This document shows, piece by piece, positions 52,826 through 62,165 of a DNA stretch of 64,000 nt. Position numbers and translations under genes: made by a program. The notes below the pieces were generated by a model that worked only from the letters and a program-made list of their open reading frames with translations, was not told the DNA's origin and ran no database searches. Positions within the stretch are counted from its first letter, which is position 1; each line of letters starts with the position of its first letter. The stretch is from NCBI RefSeq assembly GCF_017873555.1, contig NZ_JAGGKE010000006.1, forward strand, positions 1-64,000, given 5' to 3'. The DNA comes from Halorubrum trapanicum (GTDB taxonomy: Archaea; Halobacteriota; Halobacteria; Halobacteriales; Haloferacaceae).

Positions 52826-53845
52826 TCAGACGTCGATGTTCTCAGCGCGGATCGCCGTTCTCGCGGCGATGTCGGCCATGTGTCGACCGCACTCGGCCGC
52901 CCGCCGGACGCGGGAGAGCACGTCGGACAGCGCGACCGCTTCGGGCACCGATTCCGGGCCGGACCCGTCGTACAGACGGCGTTCGACCGGCTCGATACGT
53001 GCCACGGCGTCGTCGCACCGTTCCCTCACCGCTCGTACCTTCGTCATGTCCCCGTCGAGGACGGCCGTTACCGCGTCGTCGATCGCACATACGACGTCGT
53101 CGGTCGCGGAACGCGCGTCCGCGGCCACTTCGTCTCCGAGCGGCTCGGACAGCCCCTCTCCGGTGCTCGCGATTCCGATGGCCTGCTCGGTGACCGTTTC
53201 GAGCCGACGAGCGATCGAGTAGTAGGCGAACAGCTCGGGCCGGGAGACGCCCAACGCGTCGAGTTCGGCGTGCGAGACGAGCGACCGCGAGAAGTGTCGC
53301 GTCACCATCTCCGCGGAGCGACGCGTTTCGTCGGCGCGGTCGCGGATCCCCGCATGCGTGTCGGCGGCGTCGACGAACCGCTCGGTCGCGTCGCGGAGGA
53401 GCGAGGTGACCACGTACTGGAGCTGAACGATCGACTGGCGGACCGAGGCGGAAGCGGTGTCCAGGAGGTGTCTGATCGTGATCTCCGCGTCCGACTCGTT
53501 CAGGATGTTCGTCCCGACCAAGTCCCGGACCGTCGACCGAACGGCCTTCCGTTCCGCCGCCGAGAACGCGCCCGTCCGGTGGAGGGTTATCGTCTCGAAC
53601 CCGACCGCGTGCGCCGTGCGAACGGCGCGCCGGACGGCTTCTTCGCCGCCGTCGCCGACGTCGATCGTCGCGGCGTCCAGCGAGTCGACGTCCGCCTCCG
53701 AGGACCGGACGAGGATCGAGCCGTCGCGGTGGGTGTACAGCTGTAGCTCCATCCCGGCCTCGAAGCCGTGGCTCGTGGCCCACTCCTTCGGAATCGAGAC
53801 GGTGAAGGTGCCGCCGCCGACCTCCTGTAGTTTCCTCGTCTCCAT
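52826..53845 (-). CDS. AbrB-type DNA-binding domain fused to PhoU domain
   Basis: This encodes 339 residues from ATG 53845; the open frame upstream overlaps phoU and is a shadow. Residues 1-50 (METRKLQEVGGGTFTVSIPK, then EWATSHGFEAGMEL) form a SpoVT/AbrB DNA-binding hairpin. Residues about 75-339 contain two PhoU-like helical bundles (SRPELFAYYSIARRLETVTE; RAAECGRHMADIAARTAI). It is the last gene of the pst operon, two bases after phoU. Such fusions are the usual candidate transcriptional regulators of haloarchaeal phosphate uptake, sensing through the PhoU part. Direct target unknown. Confidence 0.83.
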   Translation of the reverse strand: METRKLQEVGGGTFTVSIPKEWATSHGFEAGMELQLYTHRDGSILVRSSEADVDSLDAATIDVGDGGEEAVRRAVRTAHAVGFETITLHRTGAFSAAERKAVRSTVRDLVGTNILNESDAEITIRHLLDTASASVRQSIVQLQYVVTSLLRDATERFVDAADTHAGIRDRADETRRSAEMVTRHFSRSLVSHAELDALGVSRPELFAYYSIARRLETVTEQAIGIASTGEGLSEPLGDEVAADARSATDDVVCAIDDAVTAVLDGDMTKVRAVRERCDDAVARIEPVERRLYDGSGPESVPEAVALSDVLSRVRRAAECGRHMADIAARTAIRAENIDV

Positions 53846-53847
53846 GG

Positions 53848-54525
53848 TCAGTAGATCAGTTTCGGGTCGCCGTCGTCCATGTACAGCGTCCGCGCGGCGA
53901 TGTTGACGGCGTGATCGCCGATCCGCTCCAGATCGCGGATCGTGAGCAGCAGCCGCGACACGTCGTCGAGCAGCCGCTCGATCTCCCAGCGGTCGGACTC
54001 GCCGGCGATCAGTTCGCGAACGACGGCCTCGCTGGCGTTCTGACACGAGGCGTCGAGCTCGTCGTCGCGCTCGGCGATCGCTCGACACGCCGCGGAGTCG
54101 GCGTCGACGTAGGCGTCGAGCGCCGCCCGGACCTGTCCGCGGGCCGTCTCGCCGATCGTCTGAATCTGGACCTCCGCGATTTCGTCCGAGCGACCGGCGA
54201 GCGCGTACCGGGCGAGGTTCGTCGCGAGGTCGCCGATCCGCTCTAAGTCCGTGAGGATCTTGAACGACGCGGCGACGAATCGGAGGTCGGACGCGACGGG
54301 CTGTTGGAGCGCGATCAGGTCGATACAGTCGCTTTCGAGGTCGAGGTACCGCTGGTTGATCCGTTCGTCGCCGTCGATCACCTCGCGGGCCAGTTTCTGG
54401 TCGTCGCGTTCGAGCGCGTCGAGCGCCCGGGAGAGCTGATCGAGCACCGCCGTCCCCATCGACTCGACCTCGGACCGCAGCGCGGCCAGCGACTCGCGGT
54501 ACTCTTTGCGGGGCACGGCGATCAC
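53848..54525 (-). CDS. phoU: Phosphate signalling protein PhoU
   Basis: This encodes 225 residues from a GTG at 54525 that overlaps the pstB stop (GTGA); a second GTG at 54516 is also possible. Two three-helix bundles carry the PhoU metal-binding signatures [17 protein letters not shown] (about 93-109) and [18 protein letters not shown] (about 199-216). PhoU restrains the PstSCAB transporter and links it to regulators. It sits between pstB and the AbrB-PhoU gene, an arrangement that points to shared phosphate control. Confidence 0.92.
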   Translation of the reverse strand: MIAVPRKEYRESLAALRSEVESMGTAVLDQLSRALDALERDDQKLAREVIDGDERINQRYLDLESDCIDLIALQQPVASDLRFVAASFKILTDLERIGDLATNLARYALAGRSDEIAEVQIQTIGETARGQVRAALDAYVDADSAACRAIAERDDELDASCQNASEAVVRELIAGESDRWEIERLLDDVSRLLLTIRDLERIGDHAVNIAARTLYMDDGDPKLIY

Positions 54526-55445
54526 CCGAACTTCCCGCTGATGTAATCCTCGACGCGCTCGCTGTTCGGGTCCTCGAACACCTGATCAGTTTCGCCGTAC
54601 TCGACGAGTTCGCCGCCGGTGAGGAAGACCGCGGTCTGGTCGGAGATGCGCGCAGCCTGTTGCATGTTGTGCGTGACGATGACGACCGTGTACTCCTCGG
54701 AGAGGTCCTCTATCAGGTCCTCGATCTTCGCGGTGGCGATCGGGTCGAGCGCCGACGCGGGCTCGTCCATGAGGATGATCTCCGGGTCGACGGAGAGGCA
54801 CCGAGCGATGCAGAGCCGCTGCTGTTGCCCCCCGGAGAGACCGAGCGCGTTGTCGTCGAGTCGGTCGTTCACCTCGTCCCAAAGCGCCGCGTCGCGGAGA
54901 CAGCGTTCGACGAGCCGATCGCGTTCCTCCTCGTCGCTCCGGTTCAACAGCCGAGCGAGCAGGCCCGTGTCGAGGTCCCCGTGTTTCTCCGGGCCGTACG
55001 CGATGTTCTGTCGGATCGACTTGGGGAAGGGGTTCGGCGACTGGAACACCATGCCGACCCGCTTCCGGAGTTCGACGAGGTTGACGCCGTCCTGGTAGAT
55101 GTCCTGGCCGTCGAAGCGGACCGTGCCGTCGATCCTCGCGGAGCTGATCCGGTCGTTCATCCGGTTGAGACACCGGAGGTACGTCGACTTCCCGCAGCCG
55201 GAGGGACCGATCAGCGCGGTGACGCTCTGTTCGGGGATCTCCATCGAGACGTCTTTCAGGGCGTGGTCGTCGCCGTAGTAGACGTCGAGGTTCTCGACGG
55301 TCATCTTGGATTCCCCCTCGAACTCGTACTCTCGCCACTCGTCTCGCGTCTGCTCGACGCTTTCGCCGGTGGTCGTCGTGAGCGGCTGGTCGGTGCCTGT
55401 CGTCGCGGTGTCCGTCTGGGTCTGTGGGTTCTGGTTCTCGCTCAT
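54522..55445 (-). CDS. pstB: Phosphate ABC transporter ATPase PstB
   Basis: This encodes 307 residues. A polar 45-residue N-terminal extension (rich in Thr/Gln) precedes the ABC core. Walker [10 protein letters not shown] (about 80-88), the Q-loop [14 protein letters not shown], the signature [15 protein letters not shown] (about 198) and Walker [14 protein letters not shown] (about 222) are all intact. [13 protein letters not shown] is diagnostic of PstB. It drives uptake of inorganic phosphate through PstC/PstA. It lies six bases after pstA and overlaps phoU by four. Confidence 0.95.
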   Translation of the reverse strand: MSENQNPQTQTDTATTGTDQPLTTTTGESVEQTRDEWREYEFEGESKMTVENLDVYYGDDHALKDVSMEIPEQSVTALIGPSGCGKSTYLRCLNRMNDRISSARIDGTVRFDGQDIYQDGVNLVELRKRVGMVFQSPNPFPKSIRQNIAYGPEKHGDLDTGLLARLLNRSDEEERDRLVERCLRDAALWDEVNDRLDDNALGLSGGQQQRLCIARCLSVDPEIILMDEPASALDPIATAKIEDLIEDLSEEYTVVIVTHNMQQAARISDQTAVFLTGGELVEYGETDQVFEDPNSERVEDYISGKFG

Positions 55446-55451
55446 TTTTGA

Positions 55452-57080
55452 TCAGGTGTGGCGGAGCCGGCGGCGGAAGTAGTAGCGCGTTGCGATCCCG
55501 ATCGCGTAAAACGACAGGACGATGATCAGGAGGATCAGTGCGGTCGCCCACCGGAACGCGTCCGCGTCGCCGACGTTGCTGCTGGCGCCCACGCCGGCCG
55601 AAATGAGGGCGTACAGTTGGTAGGGCAGCGCCGACGTCGCCTCCAGGAGCGCCGGGTTCGCGACGAACGGCGGCGCCGACGTGAACTGGAAGCTGCCGAG
55701 GACGTCGACCGTCTGCGAGCCGGGGACGAACGTCCCGCCGGCCATCGTCAGCAGGATCGGGGCCGTCTCGCCCGCGATGCGGCCCACGCCGAGGATGACG
55801 CCGGTGACGACGCCCGGGAGCGCCGCCGGCAGGACGACGCTCCGGATCGTCTGCCACTTCGAGACGCCCAGCGCGGCGCTGGCGTCGCGGTACTCGTCCG
55901 GGACCGAGAGCATCGCCTCTCGGGACGTGATCACCACGAGCGGCAGCAGCATGAAGCCGAGCGTGATCATCCCGGAGAGCAGCGACTTCCCGTTGCCGAA
56001 CCGCGGGATGAGGAAGGCGAACCCGAACAGCCCGAAGACGATACTCGGGGTGCTCCACAGCCCGTTGGTGGCGACCTCGACGACCTGCGTGAACCGGCCG
56101 CGCTCGGCGTACTCGGTGAGGAAGACCGCCGCGCCGACCCCGAGCGGAACCGCCAGCAGGACGGCCCCGATCACGAGCCAGATCGTGCCGACGATGGCGG
56201 GCAGCACGCCCTGGAAGTCGTTGAAGAGGGCGACCCCGTTCATCACGAACGGAACGGAGACCGGGAGCGTGACCGACACGCCGAGGATCGTCGTCTGCGG
56301 TCCGGTGCCGAAGCCGAACTCGGCGCCGTTGAGCAGGCCGGGGACCCCCTGAACGACCACGTATGCGACGAGGACGAAGAGGAAGGCGATGATAGAGAGC
56401 GCGTTCAGGTAGACGAGCACGTACGCGCCCATGTGACGGCCGCGGGCGCCGAAGCCGCCGTACGCCTTCGCCGACGCCCACCCGCCGTACAGCGCGCTGA
56501 ACAGCGTCGCCGTCGGGACGAGGAACCCGGCGGTGATCGAGGCCTGCTGTGCCCAGTCGAGCTCCCACACCCACTCCGGGCCGATGACGCCGGTCAGGAA
56601 GACCAGTCCTATCAGCGCGAGGAGGCTCCCGAGGGGAAGCGTCGATCCGACGTCTTCGCGCGGGAGGACGGTGACCGCGAAGGCGGTGCCGCCGGCGACG
56701 ACGGCGCCGATCACGCCGATCGTCGGGCCGAGGCCGAGCGTCTCGCTCACCACGCCGCCGCCGATCACGACCCACGGGACCGCAGCGCCGAACCCGGCGA
56801 CGAGACCGGCGCTCGGGTCGGGGTCCGTCCGGACGTAGCCGAACCGCGACCCGACGCCGAAGGCGACCACCGCGACGCCCAGCGCGGTCAGCAGGCCGCC
56901 GAGCAGCGTCACGGTCCGCACCCCGGCGATCGCTCCGGTGAGGCTGATCCGTTCGAACAGCGCCGCGACGGCGAGCGCGAACAGGACCGCCGAGAGCCCG
57001 ACAGCGCCCGCGGCGACGGCGTCCGTCTCGGTCGTCTCCTCCTCGATCAGCTCTCCGCCCGTCTGGGTCGCACCGGCCAT
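55452..57080 (-). CDS. pstA: Phosphate ABC transporter permease PstA, long form
   Basis: This encodes 542 residues, much longer than the usual about 300. The extra N-terminal part (1-235) contributes about six hydrophobic helices not needed for transport. The C-terminal half is a typical binding-protein-dependent permease with GVGAAVFLTEYAERGRFTQV (about 313) and the ATPase-docking loop REAMLSVPDEYRDASAALGVSKWQTI (quoted in parts; about 404-430). It pairs with PstC. The start ATG shares its first base with the pstC stop. Long PstA variants of this type are known in haloarchaea. Confidence 0.92.
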   Translation of the reverse strand: MAGATQTGGELIEEETTETDAVAAGAVGLSAVLFALAVAALFERISLTGAIAGVRTVTLLGGLLTALGVAVVAFGVGSRFGYVRTDPDPSAGLVAGFGAAVPWVVIGGGVVSETLGLGPTIGVIGAVVAGGTAFAVTVLPREDVGSTLPLGSLLALIGLVFLTGVIGPEWVWELDWAQQASITAGFLVPTATLFSALYGGWASAKAYGGFGARGRHMGAYVLVYLNALSIIAFLFVLVAYVVVQGVPGLLNGAEFGFGTGPQTTILGVSVTLPVSVPFVMNGVALFNDFQGVLPAIVGTIWLVIGAVLLAVPLGVGAAVFLTEYAERGRFTQVVEVATNGLWSTPSIVFGLFGFAFLIPRFGNGKSLLSGMITLGFMLLPLVVITSREAMLSVPDEYRDASAALGVSKWQTIRSVVLPAALPGVVTGVILGVGRIAGETAPILLTMAGGTFVPGSQTVDVLGSFQFTSAPPFVANPALLEATSALPYQLYALISAGVGASSNVGDADAFRWATALILLIIVLSFYAIGIATRYYFRRRLRHT

Positions 57081-58213
57081 CAGATCTCACCTCCGAGCCG
57101 CTTGTGCATCCGCCACTCGATGTACTGCGCGCCCACGGAGATGGCGAGGACGGTGACGAACAGGATCACGCCGGCGACGAACAGCGCGTCCATCTGGAGA
57201 CCGTCGGCCTCGCCGTAGTTCCGAGCGATGATCGAGGTCAGCGTCTCCATTCCGTAGAAGACGTTGACCAGCGGCTCCGTGAGACGAGGCACGCCGCGGA
57301 GCATCACCGTGGCCGCCATCGTCTCGCCGATGGCCCGCCCGACGCCGAGCAGGACCGCCGCCGAAACGCCGGAGAACGCCGCCGGGAGGGTGATCGAGGT
57401 CATCGTCTGCCAGTCGGTCGTCCCCAGCGCCAGCGACCCGCTCTTCATCGACTCGGGGATGCTGCTCAGCGCGTCCTCGGCGACGGAGACGACGGTCGGG
57501 AGCGCCATCAGTCCGACGACGATCCCGACGAACAGGTACGAACCCTGTCCGGTCGTCTGGAACTGGTCGGAGGCCCAGGGACTCAACACGGTGAACCCGA
57601 TGAACCCGTAGACGATCGAGGGGATGCCGGCGAGGACCTCGACGCCCGGCTTGACGACCTCGCGAACGGGGGCGGGGGCGATCTCCGAGAGGAACAGGGC
57701 CGCCGAGACTCCCAGGGGCGCGGCGACGGCGGACGCGATGAGCGTCACCATCACCGTTCCGTGGATCATCGGCACCATCGAGTACCGGATGGGCGGGGAG
57801 ACGGCGTCCCAGTTGGGCTGGATGAACATCCTGAGTCCGGGAACCGTGAACCCGTACACCGTCGCGCTCTCGTACCGGATCACCGGGATCGACTCCCGGA
57901 AGATGAAGACGACGATCAGCCCGAGGATGAGGATCGTCGACACCGTCATCATCAGCGAGATGACGTACGCGGTCTCCTCTTGGTAGCGGAACCAGCCGAC
58001 CGCCGACGAGGCGAGGAAGGCGACGAAGGGGAGGATCGTCCAGTCCGACACGGCCAGGAACCCGACGAGCGCGCCGAAAAGCGACAGCGCCATCACCGAG
58101 ACGATCGCGAGCGCGGCCGGATCGGTCTGGTCGACGAACTCTCGCGTCTTGCGGATCCGGGCGCTGATAGCCCTGCGTATTCGTTCGCTCTGGGTGTCCG
58201 TTACTGGTGCCAT
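57080..58213 (-). CDS. pstC: Phosphate ABC transporter permease PstC
   Basis: This encodes 377 residues. Eight or so helices are visible. The family stretch PLGVSAALFLSEIAPAPV (about 165) precedes VLAGIPSIVYGFIGF and the EAA docking loop SSIPESMKSGSLALGTTDWQ (about 263). It forms the transmembrane pore with PstA. The gene follows pstS by 153 bases and overlaps pstA by one base. The N-terminal 40 residues are charged and cytoplasmic. Confidence 0.93.
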   Translation of the reverse strand: MAPVTDTQSERIRRAISARIRKTREFVDQTDPAALAIVSVMALSLFGALVGFLAVSDWTILPFVAFLASSAVGWFRYQEETAYVISLMMTVSTILILGLIVVFIFRESIPVIRYESATVYGFTVPGLRMFIQPNWDAVSPPIRYSMVPMIHGTVMVTLIASAVAAPLGVSAALFLSEIAPAPVREVVKPGVEVLAGIPSIVYGFIGFTVLSPWASDQFQTTGQGSYLFVGIVVGLMALPTVVSVAEDALSSIPESMKSGSLALGTTDWQTMTSITLPAAFSGVSAAVLLGVGRAIGETMAATVMLRGVPRLTEPLVNVFYGMETLTSIIARNYGEADGLQMDALFVAGVILFVTVLAISVGAQYIEWRMHKRLGGEI

Positions 58214-58366
58214 GGCTTTGGGATGAGTGGCATTTGCGTTTTGGGTGTCTCGTAGAAATTGGCGTTTCAGAGTGCCCGGGGACGCGGTCGATTGCTGGGC
58301 GGTAGTCTGCGCGCACCGCGACGGATCGTGTCGCGGTGCGCGACCGGAGATCGGGACCGGGCCGAT

Positions 58367-59620
58367 CTACGGCGTGAGGAGGTCTTCCGTGGCGACGGAC
58401 GAGACCTGATCTTTCATCGCCTCCAGGTCGCTCGTCGGGAGCGGGATGTAGTTGTTCCCCTCGACGAAGACGGTCTGTCCGAACTCGTTGAGGAACATGT
58501 TGACGAACGCCGCCTCCCGCCGGTCGTACCCGCCGCCGTCGGGGTTGTTCTCCTCGATGAGCGTGTACATGTGGAGGTCGCGGTTGAGCGGGTAGCTGCT
58601 GTCGAAGATCGTGTTCTCCGCGTCCCGGCTGGTCTCGTACAGCGTGCCGTCGAAGTTGATCGCGATGGGCGTGACCTGGTCGCTCGTGAACGCCAGCGCC
58701 ATGTACGCGATGGCGCCCTCGTTCTGGGCGACCGCCTGCGCGACCTGTTGGTTCTGCCCGAAGCGGGTGTCGACGCCCGGCATGGCGGCGTCGGCGCCGC
58801 CGAGCATGTTCAGCCGGAACGAGGTGTCGGTGCCGGACCCCTCGGCGCGGCCGATGGCGTAGATCTCCTGGTCGTAGTCGATGCCGTCGATCTCGTTCCA
58901 GTTCGTGATCTCGTCCTGGTAGATCTGACGGATCTGCTCGCCGGTCAGCTGGCTGACGCCGGCGTCCGAGACGTCGGAACTGACGACGACCGGCTGGCCG
59001 TCACGACCGACGACGTTGTCGACGACCCTGTTTTGCGCCTCCTCCTCGCTCCAGCCGAGCTCGGCCGTGATCGGGCCGGAGGAGTTGCCGATGTCGACGA
59101 GTCCCTCGGTGACGGCCTCACAGCCGGTCCCCGAGTGGCTCAGTCCGACCGTCGTCGGGAACGGCGGTTCGGAGCGCTGCTCCGTCGGCTCGAAGCCGAA
59201 CTTCGAGGCGAAGTAGTCGGCGATGAGCATGCCGTCGGCGCCGTCCGACGCGAGTTCGTCCCAGCCGGGGACCGACCCCTCGTCGTTCGCGCCCCAGTAC
59301 TCGCCGTCGCTCGACGGGGCGTTGGAGTTCCAGTACGAGCTGCCGGTGTTCGAGATCGGGTACACCGTCGACGAACCCTCGGCGTTGAGCAGCGAGCTGT
59401 CACCGCTGGAGCTGCTGTCCTCGTCGTCGCCGTCGCCGTCGCCGCCGTCGCCGCCGTCGCCGCCCCCGCCGTCGCTGCTATTGCCGCCGCCGCTACTACC
59501 GTCGCCACCGTCGTTGCTCTGTCCGCTACAGCCGGCCAGGCCGGCCGCTCCGAGCGCTCCCGAGGTGATGAGGACTTTCCGCCGCGATACACTACCGTCG
59601 GCCCAGTTCCGGTCGGACAT
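58367..59620 (-). CDS. pstS: Phosphate-binding lipoprotein PstS
   Basis: This encodes 417 residues from ATG 59620. The Tat motif SRRKVL (12-17) and lipobox GLAGC (Cys31) predict export and lipid anchoring. A Gly/Ser/Asp linker (about 33-75) follows. The binding domain starts LNAEGSSTVYPIS (about 80), the first phosphate-contact segment of PstS, and contains DIGNSSGPI and AIGRAEGSGTDTSF (about 250). It captures phosphate outside the membrane. It is the first gene of the operon, so the promoter upstream (59621-59827) probably responds to phosphate starvation. Confidence 0.93.
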   Translation of the reverse strand: MSDRNWADGSVSRRKVLITSGALGAAGLAGCSGQSNDGGDGSSGGGNSSDGGGGDGGDGGDGDGDDEDSSSSGDSSLLNAEGSSTVYPISNTGSSYWNSNAPSSDGEYWGANDEGSVPGWDELASDGADGMLIADYFASKFGFEPTEQRSEPPFPTTVGLSHSGTGCEAVTEGLVDIGNSSGPITAELGWSEEEAQNRVVDNVVGRDGQPVVVSSDVSDAGVSQLTGEQIRQIYQDEITNWNEIDGIDYDQEIYAIGRAEGSGTDTSFRLNMLGGADAAMPGVDTRFGQNQQVAQAVAQNEGAIAYMALAFTSDQVTPIAINFDGTLYETSRDAENTIFDSSYPLNRDLHMYTLIEENNPDGGGYDRREAAFVNMFLNEFGQTVFVEGNNYIPLPTSDLEAMKDQVSSVATEDLLTP

Positions 59621-59827
59621 CACCTGAAGAGTCTGGAGTATCTAATAAGGTGGTTTATATTTCTGGTATACTGAGGTACGTATAAATCACAGAAACGCAG
59701 TACCGGACCGGTCTGGTATGTACAATCGTTACTCCTACATATCTCTCCGTACCGTTCCGTTGGGTACCGGCCGCAAACGATCCGTTCTGACGGAAGGTAT
59801 ACACCAGCCTGTGAAAAACGGCGATGT
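59621..59827. promoter_or_regulatory. Divergent promoter region of the pst operon
   Basis: On the minus strand the TATA-like GAAATATAAACC lies at about 59656-59667, about 40-45 bases before the pstS ATG. The spacer has several short repeated motifs (GGTACCGG/CCGGTA, GGTATACC-like), candidate operators. The plus-strand gene at 59828 starts from the other side; GGTATACACC near 59797 could be its promoter element. Confidence 0.45.
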
Positions 59828-60763
59828 ATGACCGAATCCGCGCCGGTAGCGACCCCTCTCGACGAACTGGTCGAGACCGCCGTCGACCAGACGGGCGAGG
59901 ACCCGGAATCGATTCGCACGTGGCTCGAGCCGTTCACCGACGACGAGGCGGTTACGCCCGCGGCGATCGAGGCGACCGTCACCGACGTCTCCCAGGTACT
60001 CGCCACCGCCGAGACGCGCGTGGACCTCGCGACGCGCGCCCACGAGAGCGCGAGCGACGCCGCCGCCGACGTCCCGGACCTCGATATCGTCGACGTCCGA
60101 CGACGCGCGTTCGCGGAGCGGCTCGCCGACCTCCGGGCGGACGTCGAGGCGCTCGGCGGAGAGCTCGGATCGGCGGCGGACGAACTCGACTCGCCCGCGG
60201 ACGTCTACGAGGCCGCGGTCGACCTCCACGAGATCACGACCGGCGCACAGGAGGTCGTCCGCGTCGCTCACGACCTCGAAACCGAGCTCGAAGCGTTCGA
60301 AGCGTGGCTCACCTCGGCCAACAGACGGCACGACGCGCTCGTCGACGAAGTCGAGAGCGCCGAGGAGTCCGCCGCGGCCGTCGCCGAGACCGTCGAGTCG
60401 CTTCGGGCCGCAGACGCCCCCGAGCAGGAGCGCTGGTTCGACGCGACCGTCCAGACGCGCGTGCTCGAGGTCGCCGTCGCCGACCTCCGGGCGGAAGCGG
60501 CCGACCTCCGCACGTGGGCGGAGGGCGAAGGGGTCTCGTTCCCGGACGATATCGAGGCCCGGATCGACGAGGTCGAGCGCGAGGCGGCGGCGAACGCCGA
60601 GGCGCTCGCGGACCGACCGAGCTTAGACGCCCGGTTCGCCGACCGGCTCGAAGCGCTCGAAACGGAGCTGGCGGCCGTCAGTCCCCCCGTCGCGTGGGCG
60701 CGCGTCGACGAGGTAATCGCAGAGGCGCGCGCGGGAATTTCGGGCGAGACGAGCGGGGACTGA
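59828..60763 (+). CDS. Coiled-coil soluble protein (halo-transducer-like)
   Basis: This encodes 311 residues, almost entirely alpha-helical and very acidic. There is no signal peptide, membrane segment, HAMP or conserved methyl-accepting signalling tip. Residues 1-60 form a small helical domain (LDELVETAVDQTGEDPES). Residues 60-300 form long coiled coils (VESAEESAAAVAETVESL). Similar proteins are often labelled halo transducer in haloarchaea, but a receptor function is not supported by the sequence. Its divergent position next to pstS may be coincidental. Confidence 0.62.
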   Translation: MTESAPVATPLDELVETAVDQTGEDPESIRTWLEPFTDDEAVTPAAIEATVTDVSQVLATAETRVDLATRAHESASDAAADVPDLDIVDVRRRAFAERLADLRADVEALGGELGSAADELDSPADVYEAAVDLHEITTGAQEVVRVAHDLETELEAFEAWLTSANRRHDALVDEVESAEESAAAVAETVESLRAADAPEQERWFDATVQTRVLEVAVADLRAEAADLRTWAEGEGVSFPDDIEARIDEVEREAAANAEALADRPSLDARFADRLEALETELAAVSPPVAWARVDEVIAEARAGISGETSGD

Positions 60764-60838
60764 CGCTCGGTCGACGAACGGATCGAGCTGACCGATCCCG
60801 TCGGTTCGAGCGGTGTGGCTTCCCCCCGCGACGAGTAT

Positions 60839-60852
60839 TTAGGTTCGCCTAA
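60839..60852. promoter_or_regulatory. DtxR-family-like operator, box 1
   Basis: TTAGGTTCGCCTAA is an inverted repeat of the DtxR/IdeR type (TTAGG...CCTAA half-sites). It lies about 42-55 bases before the ATG of the iron-uptake binding protein and next to a TATA-like TTTAAT (about 60866-60871). Binding by an iron-dependent repressor (Idr/SirR type) would block initiation under iron sufficiency. Confidence 0.65.
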
Positions 60853-60873
60853 CATTCGAAACGGCTTTAATCC

Positions 60874-60889
60874 TTTAGGGAAGCCTAAA
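60874..60889. promoter_or_regulatory. DtxR-family-like operator, box 2
   Basis: TTTAGGGAAGCCTAAA is a second palindrome of the same type, with half-sites TTTAGG and CCTAAA. It lies between the TATA-like box and the ATG at 60894, over the likely transcription start. Two boxes around the promoter suggest cooperative iron-dependent repression. Confidence 0.68.
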
Positions 60890-60893
60890 TCAT

Positions 60894-62165
60894 ATGGAAC
60901 GAGACGCGGACCGACCCGCCGGCACGCGGCGCGACGCGATCAGGTACTGCGGCGCCGTCGCCGGTGCGGGACTGCTCGCCGGGTGTAGCGGGACCGAGTC
61001 GACGCCGAGCGGGTCCGGATCGGGTGACGGAAACGGCTCGGCGGACGGCGGCGCCGGCGGGGACGACTCGTCGAGCGAGTCCGAAGGAGGGGGCGCGGAC
61101 TCGTACGCGGCCGAGATGGCGCCGGTCGGCGAGGTGACGTTCGACGCGGTCCCAGAAAGCGTCATGGCTTACAGCCTGTTGTACGCCGACCTCGCGGTGG
61201 CGCTCGGCCACGGCGACGCGGTCAACTCGCTCGGCTTCGACGCCGACGCGGGCGGCAACACGCTCGACGCCTACTACGCCGACCTCGACGGCGTCTCCTT
61301 CGACCGCGAGGGACTCGAACAGCTCAACACGGGGTCGGGCGGCGGCATCTCCGTCGACCGCGAGCTCCTCTACGAACTCGACTCCGACCTCCACCTCGCC
61401 GACCCGGCGCTTTTCGTCTCCTTCGACGGCTGGGACCGGGACGACGTAGACGAGATCCGCGACAACGTCGGGCCGTGGTTCGGGAACATCTACAGCCGGC
61501 GGCACTCCGAGCCGCCCGAGTCGTACCGCGCAGACTACGAGTACTACACCCTCCCCGAGATCGGCGAGCGCGTCGCCGCCGCGTTCCGAGAGGAGGAGCG
61601 CTTCGCCGCGCTCGATTCGGTCCGGGAGGACCTGGTCGAGACGATCCGGAGCGACCTCCCGCCCGCCGAGGAGCGCCCGACGGTCGCGACGCTCCTCTAC
61701 ATGGACGGGACCTACTACCCGTCTCGGACCGACCAGCCTGGCTTCGCGAACGCGCACGTGCGCCCGTTCGACGTCCCCGACGCGTTCGCCGCCGAGGAGG
61801 TCACCTACGAGACGGCCTACGACCACGAGCAGCTGCTGGAGGTCGACCCCGACGTCATCCTCCACCAGTACGGGATCGCCTCCTACTACGACGTGGGCGC
61901 GACCCGCGAGGAGCTGTCGGAGCACCCGGTCGCCGGCGAGCTGTCCGCGGTCGCGAACGACCGCTTCTACCCCTCCGGCGACCCGGTCCAGGGACCGATC
62001 ATGAACCTGTTCCAGCTCGAGATGACCGCGAAACAGCTGTTCCCGGAGCGGTTCGGGGAGTGGCCGAACTACGAACACGGCGACGACTACCCCGATATCC
62101 CCGCCGACGAGCGGCTGTTCGACCGCGACGAGGTGGCCTCGATCGTCGCCGGAGGGGCGGAATGA
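60894..62165 (+). CDS. Iron/siderophore ABC transporter substrate-binding lipoprotein
   Basis: This encodes 423 residues. The N-terminus has GTRRDAIRYCG (a Tat-like RR) and lipobox LLAGC (Cys31), then a Gly/Ser/Asp linker to about residue 70. The body is a cluster A-II (FepB/BtuF type) binding protein: FDAVPESVMAYSLLYADLAV (about 84-103), a long central helix region, and VDPDVILHQYG and GPIMNLFQLEMTAKQLFPE toward the end. It captures ferric siderophore or a similar chelate. Its stop overlaps the oxidoreductase start (ATGA, 62162-62165), and a FecCD permease follows. DtxR-like boxes precede it. Confidence 0.85.
   Translation: MERDADRPAGTRRDAIRYCGAVAGAGLLAGCSGTESTPSGSGSGDGNGSADGGAGGDDSSSESEGGGADSYAAEMAPVGEVTFDAVPESVMAYSLLYADLAVALGHGDAVNSLGFDADAGGNTLDAYYADLDGVSFDREGLEQLNTGSGGGISVDRELLYELDSDLHLADPALFVSFDGWDRDDVDEIRDNVGPWFGNIYSRRHSEPPESYRADYEYYTLPEIGERVAAAFREEERFAALDSVREDLVETIRSDLPPAEERPTVATLLYMDGTYYPSRTDQPGFANAHVRPFDVPDAFAAEEVTYETAYDHEQLLEVDPDVILHQYGIASYYDVGATREELSEHPVAGELSAVANDRFYPSGDPVQGPIMNLFQLEMTAKQLFPERFGEWPNYEHGDDYPDIPADERLFDRDEVASIVAGGAE

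Noticed and set aside
52657-53193. Plus-strand ORF from a GTG at 52657 running into the AbrB-PhoU gene
   Set aside because: Most of it is antisense to the AbrB-PhoU gene and is Arg/Pro-rich. The short unique part has no features.
54586-57090. 834-residue minus-strand ORF and 586-residue plus-strand ORF (55458-57218) over pstA/pstB
   Set aside because: Both are Arg/Asp-rich shadows of clear PstA and PstB frames.
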